This document shows, piece after piece, positions 54,457-63,739 of a stretch of DNA of 64,000 nucleotides (position 1 is the stretch's first letter; every line of letters begins with the position of its first letter). The notes beneath the pieces were generated by a model. That model was given only the letters and a program-made list of their open reading frames with translations, had not been told where the DNA came from and did not search any database. The position numbers were made by a program, and so were the translations under genes. Origin of the DNA: Bacillus sp. FJAT-14578 (GTDB taxonomy: Bacteria; Bacillota; Bacilli; Bacillales; Bacillaceae_H); NCBI RefSeq assembly GCF_000504165.1, contig NZ_AYSE01000005.1, forward strand, positions 432,985 through 496,984. The letters run 5' to 3'.

Positions 54457-54484
54457 TTGACAATTCATACGATTATGTTAAAAT
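54457..54484 (+). promoter_or_regulatory. Promoter of the sulfate assimilation operon
   Basis: TTGACA at 54457-54462 and TAAAAT at 54479-54484, spacing 16, immediately upstream of the riboswitch. Confidence 0.65.
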
Positions 54485-54496
54485 TTGAAAAAATGA

Positions 54497-54652
54497 ACTT
54501 ATCAAGAGAGGTGGAGGGAACTGGCCCTGTGAAACCCGGCAACCTGCGACGATTCATGCAAGGTGCTAATTCCAGCAAAATGCAAACCATTTTGAGGGAT
54601 AAGGTAAAATAAATCACCTCAAAAGTCTTTCTAAAATGGAAGGCCTTTTTTA
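54497..54652 (+). ncRNA. SAM-I riboswitch (S-box) with terminator
   Basis: The aptamer runs from CTTATC (54498) to GATAAG (54603), the P1 stem, and has the conserved AGAGAGGTGGAGGGA, CCCTGTGAAACCCGGCAACC and AAGGTGCTAATTCCAGCAAA blocks. A hairpin at about 54618-54652 with one mismatch and a T-run is the terminator. S-adenosylmethionine binding would switch off the downstream cysH operon. Confidence 0.95.
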
Positions 54653-54705
54653 TTGATTTAAAACCACCTTTTTTTATCGGAATAGATAGTTTTAAGGAGA
54701 TAGGA

Positions 54706-55428
54706 GTGATTAAGTTGTCGGAAACATTAACCTTTGAAACATGGAAAGAAGAAATTCCAGATTTTGCGATTGATGATGAGACAAAAGGAGCTTTAAGCGC
54801 TTTAAAGTGGGCTTATAACCATTATGGAGATTCTCTTGTCTATGCCTGTAGTTTTGGGATTGAAGGGATTGTATTAATTGACTTGATTTCACAGGTGAAA
54901 GAGGATGCAACGATTATCTTTTTAGATACAGGCGTTCATTTCAAGGAAACGTATGAAGTAATTGATGCGATCAAGGAAAAGTTCCCAAGACTAAAAATCG
55001 AGATGAAAAAGCCTGATCTTACGTTGGCCCAGCAAGAAGAACAGTATGGTCCGGAATTATGGAAAAGTGATGCGAACCGTTGCTGTTATTTGCGGAAAAT
55101 CCTTCCTTTAGAACAGGCATTAAGCGGAGCACAAGCCTGGATTTCAGGGTTGAGAAGAGAACAGTCGGAATCAAGAAGCAATACACAGTTTATCAATCAA
55201 GATTTCCGCTTTAAAAAAGTGAAAGTATGCCCGCTTATCCATTGGACTTGGAAAGATGTATGGCGCTATGTACATAAGAAACAGCTGCCATACAACAAGC
55301 TCCATGATCAAGGGTATCCAAGCATCGGCTGTGAGCCTTGTACTAAGCCTGCTTATGATTTAAACGATTTACGTTCTGGAAGATGGACTGGAAGCCAAAA
55401 GGTAGAATGCGGACTTCATGAGTCTTAA
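54706..55428 (+). CDS. cysH: Phosphoadenylyl/adenylyl-sulfate reductase
   Basis: A 240-residue enzyme reducing activated sulfate to sulfite. Substrate loop [16 protein letters not shown] motif; the cysteines CCYLRK and GCEPC that hold a [4Fe-4S] cluster in APS-type reductases; and the C-terminal ECGLH active-site cysteine. The cluster cysteines suggest it can use APS, as B. subtilis CysH does. GTG at 54706 with AAGGAGA upstream; TTG at 54715 is a weaker alternative. First gene after the SAM riboswitch. Confidence 0.95.
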   Translation: MIKLSETLTFETWKEEIPDFAIDDETKGALSALKWAYNHYGDSLVYACSFGIEGIVLIDLISQVKEDATIIFLDTGVHFKETYEVIDAIKEKFPRLKIEMKKPDLTLAQQEEQYGPELWKSDANRCCYLRKILPLEQALSGAQAWISGLRREQSESRSNTQFINQDFRFKKVKVCPLIHWTWKDVWRYVHKKQLPYNKLHDQGYPSIGCEPCTKPAYDLNDLRSGRWTGSQKVECGLHES

Positions 55429-55509
55429 ATTGCTGCATGATCTAGAAAAAAACAGTTTTTAATCCTACTAAAATGATAAGTTTACTAAATACTCAGAGGA
55501 GGAAATAAA

Positions 55510-56658
55510 ATGAGCTACAGTATTCCGCATGGAGGAAAGTTAATTAATCTTTTTGATTCAGAATTCGATTATAAGTCTATTCAGCAGGAGATTGAACTTG
55601 ATGTCATTGCGTTGAGTGACCTTGAATTGATTGGTATTGGAGCGTACAGCCCTCTTACTGGATTTTTAGGCGAACAAGACTATCTTTCAGTTGTTGAAAA
55701 AATGCGTCTTGCAGACGGTACGGTATGGAGCATTCCAATTACTTTGCCGGTGAGTGAAGAGAAGGCAAAGGAACTGAAGATTGGTGAGTGGGTAAAGCTT
55801 GTAAAGGATGGAGTCGTCTACGGAGCATTAGAACTGAAAGAATTATATACTCCTGACAAGAAGCAAGAAGCGGAACAAGTTTATCGAACAAGTGAACTGG
55901 AGCACCCGGGCGTTAAAAAAATGTTTGAACGCCCGAACGTTTACGCTGCTGGTGAAATTAAGCTTATTCGCAGAACAGACAAAGGAAAATTTGCTTCTTA
56001 TCATTTAGATCCAGCAGAAACACGCCAAAAGTTTGCTGAACTTGGCTGGAATACAATCGTTGGTTTCCAAACTCGCAATCCAGTCCACCGAGCTCATGAA
56101 TACATTCAAAAATCTGCTTTAGAAATTGTCGATGGATTATTTTTAAATCCGCTTGTCGGCGAGACGAAGTCCGATGATATCCCTGCAGACATCCGTATGG
56201 AGAGCTATGAAGTGCTGTTAGAAAACTATTACCCTCAAGATCGTGTATTCTTAGCCGTGTTCCCTGCAGCGATGCGATATGCAGGCCCGCGCGAAGCAAT
56301 TTTCCATGCGATGATTCGTAAAAATTTTGGATGCACGCATTTCATTGTCGGTCGTGACCATGCAGGCGTCGGTAACTACTATGGCACGTATGATGCACAG
56401 AAAATCTTTAGCAATTTCACAAGTGAAGAGCTTGGAATTACACTTCTATTCTTTGAACATAGCTTTTATTGCGTGAAATGCGAAGGAATGGCATCCACAA
56501 AAACATGCCCTCATGGCAAAGAAGACCATGTTATTTTATCCGGAACGAAAGTAAGGGAGTTATTGCGAAACGGAGAGCTTCCGCCAAGCACTTTCAGCCG
56601 TAAAGAAGTTGTAGAGGTTTTAATTAAAGGCTTGCAAAAACAGACGGTCAATTCTTAA
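55510..56658 (+). CDS. sat: Sulfate adenylyltransferase (ATP sulfurylase)
   Basis: A 382-residue ATP sulfurylase that makes adenylyl sulfate. Nucleotide motifs are [12 protein letters not shown] (about 187-198) and [12 protein letters not shown] (about 286-297). A zinc-binding [16 protein letters not shown] segment follows, as in prokaryotic Sat. AGAGGAGG precedes the ATG. In B. subtilis the permease cysP stands between cysH and sat; here only 81 bases separate them and no permease is present. Confidence 0.95.
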   Translation: MSYSIPHGGKLINLFDSEFDYKSIQQEIELDVIALSDLELIGIGAYSPLTGFLGEQDYLSVVEKMRLADGTVWSIPITLPVSEEKAKELKIGEWVKLVKDGVVYGALELKELYTPDKKQEAEQVYRTSELEHPGVKKMFERPNVYAAGEIKLIRRTDKGKFASYHLDPAETRQKFAELGWNTIVGFQTRNPVHRAHEYIQKSALEIVDGLFLNPLVGETKSDDIPADIRMESYEVLLENYYPQDRVFLAVFPAAMRYAGPREAIFHAMIRKNFGCTHFIVGRDHAGVGNYYGTYDAQKIFSNFTSEELGITLLFFEHSFYCVKCEGMASTKTCPHGKEDHVILSGTKVRELLRNGELPPSTFSRKEVVEVLIKGLQKQTVNS

Positions 56659-56670
56659 GGGGGAAGAATC

Positions 56671-57270
56671 ATGGCGAAAGCAACAAATATTACATGGCAT
56701 GAATCTGTCATTACAAAAAAAGAGCGAAGAGAACAAAATGGTCATCAAAGCTTCATTCTTTGGTTTACTGGCTTATCAGGATCCGGAAAATCCACCGTCG
56801 CAAACGCGGTAGCGAAAGCGTTATTTGATCATAAGATCAGAAACTACGTTTTGGACGGGGATAACATTCGCTTCGGTCTTAACAAGAATTTAGGTTTTTC
56901 AGAGGAAGATCGAACAGAAAACATTCGCCGCATTGGTGAGGTCGCTAAGCTATTTGTCGACAGCGGTCAAGTGGTTCTTACAGCCTTCATTTCTCCTTTT
57001 CAAGAAGATCGAAACCAAGTTCGCCAAATAGTAGAAGAAAATGAGTTTATTGAAGTGTACGTGAAATGTCCATTGGATGAATGTGAAAAGAGAGATCCGA
57101 AGGGGCTTTATCAAAAAGCGCGAAAAGGAGAAATCAAACAATTTACGGGTATTGATTCTCCATATGAAGAACCGGATAATCCGGAATTAGTAATTGAAAC
57201 AAACAAAGCTTCGATTGAAGAATGTGTAGAGCAAGTGTTAGTATATCTAAAAGGAAAAGGCCTGATCTAA
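56671..57270 (+). CDS. cysC: Adenylyl-sulfate kinase
   Basis: A 199-residue APS kinase making PAPS. P-loop GLSGSGKST at residues 34-42; [20 protein letters not shown] and [13 protein letters not shown] are family motifs for APS binding. AAGGGGGAA precedes the ATG, 12 bases after sat. A stable hairpin separates it from sumT. Confidence 0.95.
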   Translation: MAKATNITWHESVITKKERREQNGHQSFILWFTGLSGSGKSTVANAVAKALFDHKIRNYVLDGDNIRFGLNKNLGFSEEDRTENIRRIGEVAKLFVDSGQVVLTAFISPFQEDRNQVRQIVEENEFIEVYVKCPLDECEKRDPKGLYQKARKGEIKQFTGIDSPYEEPDNPELVIETNKASIEECVEQVLVYLKGKGLI

Positions 57271-57282
57271 AGGGGATGTAAG

Positions 57283-57325
57283 TTCGGCATTGACATTGCG
57301 GAAAGCTGTCAATGTCAATGCCGAA
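57283..57325. terminator. Hairpin between cysC and sumT
   Basis: Perfect 16-base arms TTCGGCATTGACATTG (57283-57298) and complement (57310-57325). The plus-strand tail is A-rich, so it may be a processing or attenuation site rather than a full stop. Confidence 0.6.
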
Positions 57326-57406
57326 AAAAATTCCCCCTAATGTACAGGCTTTGTTTTATATGGAGAAAGAAAACGCGGCAGATGGAAAATGAGAGGGGGG
57401 ATTGGA

Positions 57407-58192
57407 ATGGGAAAGGTATATTTAGTCGGTGCAGGTCCTGGAGACCCGGATTTGATTACAGTTAAGGGATTAAAGTGCATTCAAGAAGCGGATGTTATTT
57501 TATATGACAGATTAATCAATGATGAGCTATTGCAATATGCCAAGAAAGAGGCGGATTTAATTTATTGCGGAAAACTTCCCGACTACCATACGCTAAAGCA
57601 AGAGACCATCAATAGCTTTCTGGTGAAATTCGCCAAAAAGGGGAAAGTGGTCACGAGGCTAAAAGGAGGAGATCCTTTCGTTTTTGGACGAGGGGGGGAA
57701 GAGGCAGAGGCATTGGCTAACAACGATATCCCATTTGAAGTTGTTCCAGGGATTACATCAGGTATCGCAGCCCCGGCTTATGCCGGCATTCCTGTTACCC
57801 ACAGAGAGCATGGTGCAAGTGTTGCTATTGTCACGGGTCACCGTAAAGGAAATGAAGCGGATGATATTCAATGGGAGCATTTAGCGAAAGGTGTTGATAC
57901 GCTAGCTATCTATATGGGAGTGGCCAATCTTCCGTATATTTGTGAGCGGCTGATGGAGCATGGAAAAAGCGGAGAAACCCCTGTTGCGCTCGTTCATTGG
58001 GGAACGTATAAAGAACAGCGCACAATAACTGGAACATTGAGCACAATCGTTGATATAGTAAGAAAAGAAAACGTAGAGAATCCAAGCATGATCATTGTAG
58101 GAGAAGTGGTCAAGCTGCGTGAGAAACTTCGTTGGTTTGAGAAGGTTAAACAGGGTGAATCTTATCAAGACCTTGTAAAAGAAGCCTTTTAA
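57407..58192 (+). CDS. sumT: Uroporphyrinogen-III C-methyltransferase
   Basis: A 261-residue SAM-dependent methylase (YlnD type) that turns uroporphyrinogen III into precorrin-2, the first siroheme step. Motifs: VGAGPGDPDLIT at the start, LKGGDPFVFGRGGEEAEAL near 85, and PGITSGIAAPAYAGIPVTHR near 118. The preceding GAGGGGGG makes the ATG at 57407 the likely start; 57389 is also in frame. Siroheme is the cofactor of sulfite reductase, which is not in the window. Confidence 0.94.
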   Translation: MGKVYLVGAGPGDPDLITVKGLKCIQEADVILYDRLINDELLQYAKKEADLIYCGKLPDYHTLKQETINSFLVKFAKKGKVVTRLKGGDPFVFGRGGEEAEALANNDIPFEVVPGITSGIAAPAYAGIPVTHREHGASVAIVTGHRKGNEADDIQWEHLAKGVDTLAIYMGVANLPYICERLMEHGKSGETPVALVHWGTYKEQRTITGTLSTIVDIVRKENVENPSMIIVGEVVKLREKLRWFEKVKQGESYQDLVKEAF

Positions 58193-58207
58193 GAGAGGGC
58201 GATCAAT

Positions 58208-58966
58208 ATGGAAGCTGTATTATATATTTGTCATGGAAGCCGGATGAAAAAGGCTTGCGAACAAGCTTTTGCTTTTGTGGAAACATGTATGGAGAAGGTT
58301 TCGATTCCAATTCAAGAAGTTTCCTTTCTTGAATTGGCGGAGCCTTCTATCGAGCAAGGTTTCCGTCGATGTGTCGAGCGAGGGGCAACGAAAATATACG
58401 CGGTTCCAGTGCTGTTATTGACGGCCGTCCATGCTAAAGAAGACATACCGAAAATCCTATCAACGTTACGTAAACAATATCCTGGTGTAGATGTTGTGTA
58501 CGGTCGGCCTTTTGGTGTACACGAGAGTATAACGGAAATTTTATATGAAAGAATCATGGAAACGAATGTATCTATTGATGAAGATTCTCTCGTTTTACTT
58601 GTCGGCCGGGGTAGCAGCGATCCTGATGTAAAAAGAGATCTGGAAGGGCTGGCCGGTTTATTAGAAAAAAGATATGGGTTGAAGCGTGTAAACGTTTGTT
58701 TTTTAACGGCAGCGGAACCCATTTTCGAAGATGTGTTGGAAAAGGTTCTTTCTTCTGATTACTCCAAAGTATTCATTGTTCCTTATTTGTTATTTACGGG
58801 TCTCTTGATGAAAAGAATTGAAAAGGCTGTTCGCGATGTAAACAAACGCAGCAATCAACAGTTTATTCTTACGCATTACTTAGAGTATCATCCGCATTTA
58901 AAGAATGTTCTGGTTGAAAGAGTCGAGGAATTGAGCTATTTACCAGTGGAAGAGAGGAACTTCTGA
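58208..58966 (+). CDS. sirB: Sirohydrochlorin ferrochelatase
   Basis: A 252-residue CbiX/SirB chelatase that inserts iron into sirohydrochlorin. Two related halves, each with a histidine or catalytic loop: ICHGSRMKKA at the N-terminus and LLVGRGSSDPD mid-protein. AVPVLLLTAVHAKEDIP is typical. GAGAGGGCG precedes the ATG. It is 15 bases after sumT and two bases before sirC. Confidence 0.93.
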   Translation: MEAVLYICHGSRMKKACEQAFAFVETCMEKVSIPIQEVSFLELAEPSIEQGFRRCVERGATKIYAVPVLLLTAVHAKEDIPKILSTLRKQYPGVDVVYGRPFGVHESITEILYERIMETNVSIDEDSLVLLVGRGSSDPDVKRDLEGLAGLLEKRYGLKRVNVCFLTAAEPIFEDVLEKVLSSDYSKVFIVPYLLFTGLLMKRIEKAVRDVNKRSNQQFILTHYLEYHPHLKNVLVERVEELSYLPVEERNF

Positions 58967-58968
58967 CC

Positions 58969-59580
58969 ATGTATCCCGTTATGTTGAACTTGGCTTCCCA
59001 AAAAGTGTTGGTGGTTGGAGGAGGGGAAATTGCTACTCGCAAACTTTCCTCTTTAATTGATACCGGTGCCTTTATACAAGTGATTTCTTTGGCGTTCACC
59101 GATCGAATCATGAGGTGGGCTGAAGAAGGAAAGTTGGAACTCAAGGAAAAATCAATCGAAAAGAAAGATATAGCTGGTTTTTTCTTTATCATCGCGGCGA
59201 CTCATTCACCTGATATCAATCATTGTATCGCTCAATGGGCCTCTCCGCAGCAATTAATCAATGTTGTGGATAAAATGGAAAAAGGAAATGTAGTCATACC
59301 GTCCCATATAAGAAGAGGGGACTTATCGATTGCTATATCCACAAATGGAGCGAGTCCGGTTTTAACAAAGGCTATTAAAAAGGAATTAAGTGAAAAGTAT
59401 GATGAATCGTTTGGGGACTTTGTGTCTTTTTTGAAAGAGTGCCGGGAGATGATCAATAGCAGCTCTTTGGAAAAGGAAGTTAAACTTCAACTGCTAAGAG
59501 AGTGTGTTCATTCTTCTTATCTCGAACAACCACAGCTGCGCCAATTGTTTTTTAAAAAGATAGAAGAGTTAAAGGGTTGA
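58969..59580 (+). CDS. sirC: Precorrin-2 dehydrogenase
   Basis: A 203-residue NAD-dependent dehydrogenase (Met8/CysG-N type) that oxidises precorrin-2 to sirohydrochlorin. The N-terminal MLNLASQKVLVVGGGEIATRK (starting at residue 4) has the NAD glycine motif; STNGASPVLTKAIKKELS is the family's third motif. It lies two bases after sirB and closes the operon with a strong terminator. Confidence 0.93.
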   Translation: MYPVMLNLASQKVLVVGGGEIATRKLSSLIDTGAFIQVISLAFTDRIMRWAEEGKLELKEKSIEKKDIAGFFFIIAATHSPDINHCIAQWASPQQLINVVDKMEKGNVVIPSHIRRGDLSIAISTNGASPVLTKAIKKELSEKYDESFGDFVSFLKECREMINSSSLEKEVKLQLLRECVHSSYLEQPQLRQLFFKKIEELKG

Positions 59581-59604
59581 AAAAAATTTCACAACATCAT
59601 GCGG

Positions 59605-59660
59605 CCAAAAAGCCTTGATCTCTTGGTGAGTCCCAGAAAGAGATCAAGGCTTTTTGGTTT
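59605..59660 (+). terminator. Terminator of the sulfate/siroheme operon
   Basis: CCAAAAAGCCTTGATCTCTT pairs with AAGAGATCAAGGCTTTTTGG, then TTTG. About 20 base pairs. Confidence 0.9.
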
Positions 59661-59754
59661 GTGCCCAGTATTAAAACATTGTGTCGATGATAAAGATGAT
59701 ATCATTTATCATCGAAAGTGCCTGCAGAAACTATGTGTTACATAGGGAAAGGTA

Positions 59755-60438
59755 TTATAAGCTTTCAATTTCTATGCTGCGAACCCCTTCAATTTTACGA
59801 ACTTCATAGTAAACATCTGTAGTGAGCCTTTTTTGTGGCACCATTATTTTCAGTTGAATGAACTGTTCGTTTGTTTCCAAGTCCTTAATGCGAATATGCT
59901 TTAATTTAATTTTATTTTTCTTTATGTCATTCATGATATCAGTAATGTTATGCTGGTCGGATACTTTTAACTGGAGAAGGATTTCTTTTTCGCGCAGCTG
60001 TTTTGGGCCTAAGAATCTTAAAACAAGCGGCAACAGTTCGACGCTGATGATGAGCAATACGACCCCTGTAATGGCTTCTAAAAAAAAGCCCGCTCCTACT
60101 GCAATCCCTATGCCGGCGGCTCCCCAAATCATAGCGGCTGTCGTTAATCCAGAAATGCTGTCATTTCCCCGCCGTAAAATGACTCCTGCTCCTAAAAAAC
60201 CGATTCCAGATACAATTTGGGCAGCTAAACGCAAGGGGTCCATTGTGATGTGATCCGTTTTTTCGAATACATAGGCCGATTCGATGGAAACGATGGTCAG
60301 CAAACAACTGACGATACAAATGACTAAAGATGTTTTAAGGCCGACGGGTTTTCGTTTTAATTCTCTTTCCAAGCCAATGACTAGTCCTAAAATTGCTGAA
60401 ACTCCCAGTTTTATGAATATTTGATGTTCTATGGTCAT
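59755..60438 (-). CDS. MgtC/SapB-family membrane protein
   Basis: A 227-residue protein of the MgtC family: four or five helices, the start MLGxxxGLERExKRKPVGLKT pattern (LVIGLERELKRKPVGLKT, residues about 19-36), QIVSGIGFLGAGVI and TTAAMIWGAAGIGI. The C-terminal domain from about 150 is an ACT-like cytoplasmic fold. MgtC proteins relate to Mg2+ stress and membrane potential. A GTG precedes the ATG by one codon; the ATG at 60438 is chosen. Confidence 0.9.
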   Translation of the reverse strand: MTIEHQIFIKLGVSAILGLVIGLERELKRKPVGLKTSLVICIVSCLLTIVSIESAYVFEKTDHITMDPLRLAAQIVSGIGFLGAGVILRRGNDSISGLTTAAMIWGAAGIGIAVGAGFFLEAITGVVLLIISVELLPLVLRFLGPKQLREKEILLQLKVSDQHNITDIMNDIKKNKIKLKHIRIKDLETNEQFIQLKIMVPQKRLTTDVYYEVRKIEGVRSIEIESL

Positions 60439-60541
60439 CACCTATCTTTATTTCTATGCTGCCTCCTGCCGGTTGTGGTATGAATATGACAAGGAATGGG
60501 CTTATTCTCACCATTATATGAAAAAAAGCGGAGAATATGTA

Positions 60542-60662
60542 GAGGGGATGACTTAAAAAGTATGAAAAGCATAGCTCTTCGGTTGTTCTTGTGAAAGAGC
60601 CGCCAAAATCCGGTTAAATCAAAGGGATTTCTGGCGGATTCTTTTACTGAAAGTTCCCTTTA
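60542..60662. repeat. Double-hairpin dispersed repeat, copy D
   Basis: GGGGATGACTTAAAAAG begins a worn first hairpin. The second hairpin GTGAAAGAGCCGCC pairs with GGCGGATTCTTTTAC, and AATCCGGTTAAATCAAAGGG is in the loop. The end CTGAAAGTTCCCTTTA contains the stop codon of the convergent acyl-CoA ligase gene (60660-60662). Confidence 0.72.
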
Positions 60663-62321
60663 TACTGTGTTTAAATGATTGGCTTTAATCCATCCGATAG
60701 CTTGTTCTTTTAGTTTGTATTTTTGTATTTTTCCGGAAGCGGTCATTGGAAAGTTGTCCACAAACATGATGTACTCGGGGATTTTATAATGGGAAAGCTG
60801 CCCTTTGCAAAATGCCCTTATATCTTCTTGGGAAAGGGTTCTGCCTTCTTTTAGTTTAATACAAGCCATCACTTTTTCACCGTACTTTTCATCAGGAGTA
60901 CCGATTACTTGTATATCAAGGATATCGGGGTGTTGATATAAAAATTCTTCAATCTCCCGGGGATATACGTTTTCTCCTCCGCGAATAATCATATCCTTTA
61001 AGCGTCCTGTAATCTTCACATATCCTTCTTTATCCATTGTGGCTAAATCTCCTGTATGAAGCCAACCTTCGGAATCGACAGCATCTTTTGTTGCATCCGG
61101 CATATTGTAATAGCCTTTCATCACGAGGTAGCCGCGTGTGCATAACTCTCCTTGTCCCCCTATTGGTACTTCGGCCCCGGAAGCGGGATTGATGATTTTT
61201 ACTTCTGTATGCGGATGTGGCTTACCTGCCGTTTCTACTCGGCGTTCGATTGGATCTGTTGTAGTCGTCTGAGTGATAACGGGAGAAGATTCGGTTTGAC
61301 CGTATGCAATCGTAATCTCGCTCATGTTCATGTCATTCATGACACGTTTCATCACTTCTGTCGGACAAGGTGATCCAGCCATAATACCAGTTCTTAAGCT
61401 CGATAAATCGTAATTTTTAAAATTAGGATGGTTCAACTCGGCAATAAACATGGTTGGTACTCCGTGTAAGCCTGTACACTTCTCTTTTTGAACGGTCTGC
61501 AATACGAGCTCAGGCTGAAACTCGATGATCGGTACCATGGCAGCTCCGACAGATACACAAGCAAGAACTCCCAGTACACAGCCGAAACAGTGGAAAAAAG
61601 GTACTGGGATACATAGTCGATCTTCATTTGTTAATTTCATGGCTTGTGCAATTAAATATCCGTTATTGACGATATTATAATGGGTCAGCATAACTCCTTT
61701 TGGGAAACCTGTCGTACCAGATGTATATTGCATATTAATGACATCATCAGGCTGTAATGATTCCTCGCGTTCGACAAGTTCTTCATCGGTTACAGAATTG
61801 CCGAACATGAGGAATTCCTGCCATTTAGTAATATGGCTGGGGATATCGCTTTCGCCTATGTAAATTAAATTTTTGAGCATTGGAAGAATGGATTCTTGTT
61901 GGTGGTTGGAAGTGTTTTGCGGGAACGTATGATGTGTAAGTTTTTGAATGATTGAGAGATAGGATGTCCCTTTAAAGCCATCAATAAAGAATAGGGTAGT
62001 GGAGTCGGATTGCTTTAATAAATATTCTAACTCGTTAGTCTGGTAGCTGGTATTAACGGTAACGAGCACGACGCCGATTCTTGCTGAAGCGAATTGCAAC
62101 AGAAGCCATTCGGGAACGTTCGTTGCCCAGACGGCAATATGTTCTCCCTTCTTTATTCCTAAACCGATTAGAGATTTGGCGACCCTCGTTGTCTCGTCGT
62201 AGAATTGTTTATACGTATACCTTATTTTTTCTTTCGAGTAGACAACGGCTTCTTGATCACCATATAGATCAACCGATTGTTTTAAAAGTCGGCCAATCGT
62301 TTCTTGTTTAAGCTGGACCAT
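60660..62321 (-). CDS. Acyl-CoA synthetase (AMP-binding)
   Basis: A 553-residue ANL-superfamily ligase that activates a fatty or other carboxylic acid to its CoA ester. P-loop [14 protein letters not shown] at about 196-209; AYGQTESSP near 335; [20 protein letters not shown] near 420; the catalytic Lys is in [11 protein letters not shown] near 535. AAGGAGG before the ATG at 62321 fixes the start. Length fits medium- or long-chain acyl-CoA ligases (YngI type). A promoter TTGAAG-18-TACTAT lies leftward at 62393-62364. Substrate unknown. Confidence 0.9.
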   Translation of the reverse strand: MVQLKQETIGRLLKQSVDLYGDQEAVVYSKEKIRYTYKQFYDETTRVAKSLIGLGIKKGEHIAVWATNVPEWLLLQFASARIGVVLVTVNTSYQTNELEYLLKQSDSTTLFFIDGFKGTSYLSIIQKLTHHTFPQNTSNHQQESILPMLKNLIYIGESDIPSHITKWQEFLMFGNSVTDEELVEREESLQPDDVINMQYTSGTTGFPKGVMLTHYNIVNNGYLIAQAMKLTNEDRLCIPVPFFHCFGCVLGVLACVSVGAAMVPIIEFQPELVLQTVQKEKCTGLHGVPTMFIAELNHPNFKNYDLSSLRTGIMAGSPCPTEVMKRVMNDMNMSEITIAYGQTESSPVITQTTTTDPIERRVETAGKPHPHTEVKIINPASGAEVPIGGQGELCTRGYLVMKGYYNMPDATKDAVDSEGWLHTGDLATMDKEGYVKITGRLKDMIIRGGENVYPREIEEFLYQHPDILDIQVIGTPDEKYGEKVMACIKLKEGRTLSQEDIRAFCKGQLSHYKIPEYIMFVDNFPMTASGKIQKYKLKEQAIGWIKANHLNTV

Positions 62322-62666
62322 ATAGAGCCTCCTTGTACTATTGATTTGGTTACGCTTACAAATATAGTAACAAAAATATTCGTAATACTTCAAAAATAAA
62401 CCTTCGACAAGTTTTTTAGGGGATGTGAATAAAGACAGCGAGAAATGAAGGTTCGTGTATGTAGTGGGGAATTACTGTTTTAGTCCAGCGCCAGTTTTTA
62501 GAGATCAAGACTAAAAGCTTATTTTTACTATGATAAAGAGCGTCGCCCGATGTTGGTCTTTTTCTATCGCTCTGGATGCTGAACTCGCTTTTTCACATGA
62601 AATTCCGACCAGTCAATTGGCTGGTCGTGAAGGACATAAGGGAAACTCCACGAATGAAAGTTTCCC
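62322..62666. other. Gene-free stretch with small inverted repeats
   Basis: Holds the leftward promoter candidate of the acyl-CoA ligase gene (-35 TTGAAG at 62393-62388, -10 TACTAT at 62369-62364) and two inverted repeats: GACCAG/CTGGTC at 62607-62627 and ATAAGGGAAACT/AGTTTCCCTTAT at 62636-62670. The second resembles the AAGGGAACTTTCATC repeat ends. Confidence 0.45.
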
Positions 62667-62858
62667 TTATATTAAATGGTGGAAATGGGAAGCGAATAAA
62701 GCAAAAATAAATCCTAATATCGACATAAAGAGAAAGGGAAAACCGTTCACCTTCTCGTTTTGATTAGCAATTCTTATTCCTTCCCAATAAGCAGAATAAA
62801 TAAGGAAGACAGCCATACATAACGATATGAACATTGCGAGCTTTACCATCTCTATCAC
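62667..62858 (-). CDS. Small membrane protein
   Basis: A 63-residue protein with two likely helices (VKLAMFISLCMAVFLIYSAY and FPFLFMSILGFIFALFA) separated by a polar RIANQNEKVN loop. GTG start with a G-rich ribosome site (GGGGGGTT) at about seven bases. The stop codon overlaps the right arm of an inverted repeat. An opposing frame across it is less protein-like. Not recognised. Confidence 0.55.
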   Translation of the reverse strand: MIEMVKLAMFISLCMAVFLIYSAYWEGIRIANQNEKVNGFPFLFMSILGFIFALFASHFHHLI

Positions 62859-62953
62859 GGTGTAACCCCCCTGTTATCTTTAATGCAAGTGATAATAGAA
62901 TCTATGTTTTTGGCTGAAAAGATATGATAGGAATTTACTTGATGGGTCCATCT

Positions 62954-62997
62954 AACAAAAAAGGGGGCAAATAAAAATATTTGCCCCCTTTTTTGTT
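62954..62997. terminator. Bidirectional terminator upstream of the small membrane gene / downstream of thiT
   Basis: 20-base perfect arms (62954-62973 and 62978-62997) with a four-base AAAA loop. The core GGGGGC is flanked by A and T runs. Leftward it would end the thiT transcript. Confidence 0.88.
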
Positions 62998-63006
62998 ACG
63001 TATAGT

Positions 63007-63583
63007 TTAGTTATTAAAGAAAAGCTTTTTTGTAGAGCGAATGACTAAGTAGGTCATAATAGCGCTTATAATGAATCCGGGAAGCATATAAGTCCTATTG
63101 TAGATAATAGAATACAGAAGGGCTGGCGTACCTTCAGGTGCATATTCAGCAAAGAAAGCTACTCTGGCTGCAGTGTGGCATAAATAACGTAATAGGCTTC
63201 CTATGAATGTTCCTAACATTAAATATAATAAGACAGTACGCTCTTGATTATTTTTAATAGCTTTTATAATAGAAGAAGAAGTAATGCCTGCCATACCTAT
63301 CAATGTAAATGCGAGTATATAATCAATGAACCCTTGCAATGGATGAGTAATGGAGGCTTGACCTGTTACGATCTGTAACAACCCTAGCATAAAGCCGGCT
63401 GCTAGTCCGCCTTTTATTCCCCAACGAAAAGCTATAATGAAAATAGGGACCATTGCTATAGAAGTGGAACCTCCCTTGAGGCTATATTTTCAATTGCGAC
63501 ATATTGGCCAACAAATTCAGAAGGAAGGCCAATGCACTAAAAACCCCCACTTCTACAATTAATAAAATCTTCTTTCTTTGCAT
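63007..63583 (-). pseudogene. thiT: Disrupted thiamine transporter ThiT (YuaJ)
   Basis: An ECF-type thiamine S-component, broken near its start. The real N-terminus begins at the ATG at 63583 (GAGGAG upstream) and reads MQRKKILLIVEVGVFSALAF...LKI, then TAG (63484-63482). The rest is in another frame, from GGSTSIAMVPIFIIAFRWG to the stop at 63007, with an HPLQGFIDYILAF and RYLCHTAARVAFF core that matches ThiT. PQG is encoded in the first frame and GGS in the second, so the usual PQGGS motif spans the break. The ATG at 63453 alone would lack the first helix. No thiamine riboswitch is seen upstream. Confidence 0.8.
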
Positions 63584-63650
63584 AAAAAATCTCCTCACAA
63601 ATTAATAGTGAAGAAAACAACGACTGTAATTTGGCTTTGGAAAATAATTT

Positions 63651-63685
63651 TTGCGGCCTGTTTAAAACTTATGGACAGCCGCAAA
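63651..63685. terminator. Hairpin upstream of thiT
   Basis: TTGCGG plus CTGT pair with ACAG plus CCGCAA around a loop. Position between thiT and the rRNA promoters. Confidence 0.45.
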
Positions 63686-63739
63686 GAGGATTTTGTTTGC
63701 AATTTAGTTAGGCTTTGTTTTGGCTATGTTAAAGTTAAG

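Noticed and set aside
10105..60662. CRISPR-like repeats
   Set aside because: The repeats are single, kilobases apart, with no regular spacers and no cas genes.
62530..62763. 77-codon plus-strand ORF
   Set aside because: It overlaps the opposing small membrane protein gene and reads through inverted repeats; no ribosome site.
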